Positions 59,640 to 64,000 of a stretch of 64,000 bases of DNA are shown here, one piece after another. A model generated the notes under the pieces. The model ran no database searches. It had not been told where the DNA came from and was given only the letters and a program-made list of their open reading frames with translations. Numbering within the stretch: the stretch's first letter is position 1; each line of letters begins with the position of its first letter. The position numbers and the translations under genes were made by a program. The stretch comes from Vitellaria paradoxa. Its lineage: Eukaryota; Streptophyta; Magnoliopsida; Ericales; Sapotaceae. The stretch lies in the NCBI GenBank assembly GCA_019916065.1, contig CM034244.1, forward strand, positions 25,102,471 through 25,166,470, given 5' to 3'.

Positions 59640-61210
59640 ATCCTTCTCTCAGCATTCATCACTCCTCCTCCATCAAAGTAAGGTTCATTGGTGAGTTCTC
59701 TAGTTTCTCTTATTCAGCTTCTTCTTTTAATTTTCTTTTTTTCTAGCAATGGGTAAATGGGCGGATGAGCTTAAGACCCTAGCAAACCTTACTGCCTTTA
59801 GGAATAGGGACCACATTCTCCCGGACGTAGAGATTAAGCTTCCTGGCCTGGATGATTTGAACATAGATTGGGTAGAGTATTCCATAGTTGCCATTACTGA
59901 GCGATGGGCTAAGATTTCCCTTGAACCCTTCCTTTGGGAAGTAATATGTAGGCTTAGACTTATCCCCGACCAAGTTACCCATAATTTTATCGGGTAGTCA
60001 ATGATGCTAATGTCCTCTGCAAGTTGTTATAATGTAGATCTGAGATTGTGGAAGCTTTTCTATTGTTACACCTGCATTAGGGTTCGACCAAGTGCAAATA
60101 GGTTCTACCATAAAGTCCCGACCCAAACGTCCCTTGTCCACCTGATCCTTAACAACATTAGGGGTATGAAAGATGATATATCCTTGGTTCGTGGATGGAA
60201 GTTAGGCCCAGGAGTTGACCCTCTCTTCTGAGTCTTGGTCCGGGTAGCTTAGGTTCAGGTCCGTTGCCACGTTTGTCTTTTCTATGTTTTTCTTTGTCTT
60301 TCTTCTCATTTTGATTTTGATACATTGATTTTTTTTTGTTTTTTTTGTTTTGGTAGATAAATCCTTTAACACTTTCTATAGTCGTGAAGATTCGTGAGAG
60401 TCGAACTTGTTTAGGAAGTGCTAAACATCCTTAGAGATCCGGAGGTCCATCTATCCATAGATTGGACCCCTACCTGTTGGGGTTCTTCCCAACCTATCAG
60501 TCCTTCCACTGCTTCTCCTCCTGACCATTCAGAAAACTTAGATTGCCACTCTATTCCAAGAGAAGTTTTATCTATCCTTCTATCAGGATCTCAATCATCC
60601 AACTAGGTAGGGATCCAGCATCTGAGGATGAGTAATCTCCTTCTAGTAGCCAAAACCCCGAAAAAGAGCCTTTCTAACTTAGGTCCTTCTACCCATCTTG
60701 GTTGGTCCAGTGAGGCAAGAGTCAAGCTTAAGGTTTGGTAATGATATCCAGCGGCCAAGATTTAAGTGGGAGGTCGTGGCGGTAGATTACTGCGCTAGTT
60801 CCTGAAAGTTTGTATTTAATGGATAAAATCACTGAGTGATTTTTCCGTTGCCAAAAAAACTTAGGTCCTTCTACCTAGACAAGGCTATTTTAGGTTGTTC
60901 ATTCTTCTAAAAAGGGTCTCCATTGAAGCTACTATTAGTGACATATCAGCTTCCCAAGCATCTTCTAGTCCTCCAGACAAGATAATAGATCAGTTGGAAG
61001 GTATAATTGCTGCTGACCAAGAGGAGATGGGCCAAGAATAAGAGACATTTGCCGACAAAGGAGGCTGAGCAAAAGCGGCAGAAGGAGAGGAGAGGAATGA
61101 GAAGGATAAAGAGACTACACTTCCTACTTGACTAACTACCAGATCAACAGCACCCTCTTCCATCTCTTCCAAGCTGATCATAACTTTCGTCTCTTTTGAG
61201 CTAATCACAG
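59640..61210 (+). pseudogene. Tat-type extra ORF fragment (putative plant transposon protein)
   Basis: ATG at 59749 opens 82 codons (MGKWADELKTL ... LEPFLWEVICRLRLIPDQVT). After one stop the sequence continues in the same frame, MLMSSASCYNVDLRLWKLFY then CIRVRPSANRFYHKV and LVRGWKLGPG, to 60231. The pattern (a final helix before a PxQVTxN-like loop, then xRPSxxRFxH, then RGWK) is like the N-terminal domain of the extra ORF carried by Tat/Ogre gypsy elements. The rest to about 61210 is serine/proline-rich and broken by stops, and a SINE splits it. Function unknown. It is a retroelement fragment, not a host gene, with only moderate certainty. It lies between the two copies of the lipid-transfer gene's last-exon segment. 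Confidence 0.45.
60694..60857 (+). mobile_element. 164-bp SINE with 18-bp TSD
   Basis: The insertion ends in an A run and is flanked by the perfect 18-bp duplication aacttaggtccttctacc (60676-60693 and 60858-60875; up to two A may belong to the tail). A box A-like ttggttggtccagtgagg lies at the start. Box B is unclear. A long TSD plus A-tail shows LINE-driven insertion. Confidence 0.75.
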
Positions 61211-61699
61211 CAACTCCACCATCTTCCAATCACGAATCATCGTTAAGTGTGTGCTAATACAGGTTATTTTTGACTTCTAACCAAATTGACATTTAAACCT
61301 AAATTTTGGTTGACTTCTTGATGTGGAAGATGTTAATTTAATTTTTCAGATGTGTCTATACAATTCTAATAGCTTTCTGCCTTGATCTAGACTTTCAATT
61401 TGATGCTTTATTTTGTTATGGACATGATCGTTATTTTGCTGAACGATTGTTTCCATTGAATTCTGGCACTTTGAACGGTCTTATGCTCATGAAATTTGGT
61501 TAGTGGTTCCACAGTTGATTGTGAGCACAATTTAGTTGAAAATTTTCAATATTATTGATATTTTACAATTATTTAAATAAGGGGACAAAGTTGGAGTGCC
61601 TACAGGTTTCTCCAACGATCAAGTTAGATGAAAAACTTGAGTATTTAGAAAGAGAATAGATAATCAGAAATGAGCTTATCTCAATTATGCATATTCTTT
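61211..61699. other. non-coding stretch
   Basis: No gene or repeat recognised between the Tat-type fragment and the duplicated exon-4 region. Confidence 0.45.
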
Positions 61700-62035
61700 G
61701 GGATATTATAGGTGTAAAAAGTAGTGATTAGTGGAGGTTTTGATTTAACTGCAATCTTCTGTTAACCCACTTGCCTCCTTTTTTCTCTAATACATAAGTG
61801 GTGGCTTAAGGTGCATTAAATAGCATTTAGTGTGACTTCAGAACTTAGGTGAGAAGTAATAATTTTATGGATGATGCCTTCCCCATCCTATCCTTTCTAG
61901 TAACGAGATTGAATGATTCCAATTACTTTCTATCCTATAGTTATATCTTATCTATAAGCATACTTTTTCTATAGAGATGCATGTCAATTGATTGTGAACT
62001 AGATTTTGTAATTGTGGGATCTCCCCTACCATAAC
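61700..62035 (+). pseudogene. duplicate of LTPG-like intron 3/exon 4 region
   Basis: Second copy of the 58893-59229 segment. Its acceptor reads TATAG followed by AGATGCATGTCAATTG, and the frame stops almost at once (TGA). It is a partial duplication, not a second full gene, since no eight-cysteine exon lies between. Alternatively this is the older last exon and the upstream copy is the duplicate. Confidence 0.6.
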
Positions 62036-62081
62036 AATGAACTACGGAATTTTAACCAACGTGTTAAGTCCATCTTTTATA

Positions 62082-63225
62082 CACTAGTGGAAAGAGGGGT
62101 ATTAGTGACTGCCACAAGCGGTCGCTAAAAGTAAAATAGCAACCGTTAAAAGTATTAGCGACGGCTTAGCGATCGCAATCTAAGCGAAGTCACATTTGGG
62201 TCGTCGCTAAAAAGTATCTTAGCGGTCCACTAAATTTTTTACGGCCGCGCCTGCGACCACTTGAGTTAAATCGGTCAGACAATTAGCCGACCGCTGCAAT
62301 CCGCTAATACATAAAAAAAATTAAAAAAATATAGAAAAAATAAAAATAGCAACATACCAAAAATTTAAAAAAATTACATTACACAGTAAAAAAAAATTCA
62401 ACCGCAATATTTCAACAATTAATATTACATTTCACAACTAACAATTCAAAAAAAAAAATTCCAATCAAACAACCAAAATCCACATTAACAGCATATATAT
62501 GAAACTAAACAAATTAATGAGTAAGTTAAATAAAAAAAAAAACCACCACAATAATATATACATGCATGCATAGATGAATCAGCAAACTCCAACCACAAAA
62601 CAAAAAAAAAATATTTACATTCATCCAATAATAAACAAAAAATCAAAAAATAATTCAAACTAAAAAAAAAAATCAAACCTGGTGGTGTGGTAGTGAGGCC
62701 CTCCAAATAACTCTAATACACAAAAAAAAAAAATTGTTAGTGAGAGAGAACAAGAGAGAGAGAGAGAAACAAAGAACAAGAGAAAGCAAAAGAGAGAGAG
62801 AGAGAGAGAGAGCTAGAGAGGGAGAACTTACTGGTGGCGGCCGGCGTCCAGCTACGGCGTGGTGGCAAAGGGAGGAGGGCAAGGAGGAGAGAGGGGTGAG
62901 AGGAAAAAGGAGAGAGCGCGGGGGAGGGAGAGGAAAAAGAGGGAGGGAAAAAGAGGAAAAAGAGAGGGAGTATAGTGACCGCCTAAAGCGGTCACTAATC
63001 CTGTCGCCTAAAAAATATTAGCGACTACCATGAGCGGTCGCCCAAATTTTTCCGTCGCCTTTCCTTTTGCACACTTGATTAGCGATGCCCAATATAGCGA
63101 CCGCTTAAAGCGGTCGCTAATAAAGTTATAGCGATCGCCAAAAGCGGTCGCTAATAACGTTATAGCGACCGCCAAAAGCGATCGCCCGAGTTTTCCACTT
63201 GCCGATTGGCCAATCTCTAGTAGTG
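62082..63225. mobile_element. non-autonomous CACTA (En/Spm) element
   Basis: 1144 bp starting CACTAGTGGAAAG and ending TCTCTAGTAGTG (CACTACTAGAGA on the other strand). It is flanked by the 3-bp duplication ata (62079-62081 and 63226-63228). Subterminal repeats of the type ttagcgaccgc/gcggtcgcta occur many times in both ends (62105-62295 and 62965-63190). No transposase coding; the centre is AT-rich with a (GA)n block at about 62747-62820. CACTA ends, 3-bp TSD and subterminal motifs together make the class firm. Confidence 0.9.
62747..62820 (+). repeat. (GA)n-rich microsatellite inside the CACTA element
   Basis: Interrupted gagaga runs. They create long arginine/glutamate open frames that are artefacts. 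Confidence 0.9.
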
Positions 63226-63228
63226 ATA

Positions 63229-64000
63229 CCATCAAGAGTTTTACAATCATATATATATGCCATGTGCTCAGTAAATCATTGTTATGGACTCAAATTCGAC
63301 AAATAAATAGTAAGTTAGTTACATAAAAAATACTAAAAAATTAATGTATAAATAGAATTGTAGAGTTGTATATAATTTAAAGAATGAAATATTGATTTTC
63401 AGAATTATTCTCAAAGAGTTGGATTAAGTCATTGGTTAAACTCATTCCTTTCCTTCTTTCTTATTTTTTTTTTATTTTCTCAGTTGTCATTCACCAAAAT
63501 TAAGGGTATTAACAATCATATGCTTCCAACTTTGTCCCTGAATTTGGATTATTATGAAAGATTTTAGGTATTTAGTTATACAATTCGTAATAGTCTTTTA
63601 CAAAATCCATGTGTACTTTTAATGTATATTCATGATTTAAACTTGATCATTAAGTACATATATTCAACAACTGAGATACAAAATTAGGACACAAGTTGGT
63701 TTCTAACTTCCAACTTCACGCCCACGAATCTTAACTATTGAATAGATAGTTCTCTTTTTCATGTAAATTAGAATTAGGTAATTACAACTGTTAGGTAATT
63801 ATAAAATTTTTAAAATATTTTAATGGATAGAAAATTCTATTTTTGAAAACCATGTAAAAAATCAATTAATACTTGTATGTTCTTAGTTAAAAATGTGACT
63901 CAAATTAATTTAAATAATTAAAATTATAACTATTTTTGTTAAAGAGGAGGTAGTTTTGAAATAACTCCTGATATTATTATGGAAATTATTTTGTTATTTA
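63229..64000. other. AT-rich non-coding stretch
   Basis: No coding sequence, terminal repeat or tandem array recognised up to the window end. Confidence 0.5.

Noticed and set aside
62734..63021. 95-codon arginine/glutamate-rich open frame
   Set aside because: Produced by a (GA)n microsatellite in the CACTA element.

Overview
The window is plant nuclear DNA, most likely from a eudicot. It is AT-rich, carries spliced gene structure, and is dominated by plant-type retroelements: Ty3/gypsy of the Tat, Athila and chromovirus types, Ty1/copia, L1-type LINE and tRNA-derived SINEs. CACTA and hAT derivatives are also present. No bacterial, organellar or CRISPR feature is visible. Species cannot be named from the sequence alone. 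I could run no alignment or search, so family calls rest on motifs, reading-frame remnants, termini and target-site duplications (TSDs) read by eye.

Layout: 1-4250 is a decayed Tat-lineage gypsy element (pol, three short tandem arrays, an antisense ORF). It abuts a 5'-truncated copia pol (4255-7321) with an LTR remnant. 8353-8795 (minus) is a broken two-exon fragment of the cohesin gene SMC3. 11383-13625 is a second decayed copia element (LTR, primer-binding site, gag, start of pol). 13867-25084 is a tandem array of a ~580-bp satellite, interrupted by an Athila-like solo LTR (TSD gacta) and a 5'-truncated LINE carrying an intact 467-codon ORF. 27195-33497 is a minus-strand gypsy LTR split by a 3.8-kb LTR (TSD aagtc). 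33840-35430 is an Athila-type gag remnant. 35782-44258 is a complete but dead chromovirus-like gypsy element (TSD acaaa) whose 5' LTR holds a further 2.1-kb insertion (TSD tttct). 45399-48191 and 48300-51036 are two related solo LTRs in opposite orientation, giving a ~2.75-kb-arm inverted repeat.

The only convincing host gene is at 53590-59229 (plus): a type-G lipid-transfer-like protein with the eight-cysteine motif. It is modelled with four exons, one of 24 nt, and all four join in frame. Its introns hold a SINE, a hAT derivative and two probable miniature elements. Downstream lie a Tat-type ORF fragment with a SINE in it, a duplicate of the gene's intron 3/exon 4 segment, and a non-autonomous CACTA element (TSD ata).

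Taken together this is a gene-poor, heterochromatin-like block with layered insertions. The relative order of several insertions can be read from nesting. The features most worth follow-up are the satellite array with its nested insertions and short/long unit alternation, the inverted solo-LTR pair, the SMC3 fragment, and the duplicated last-exon region of the lipid-transfer gene.
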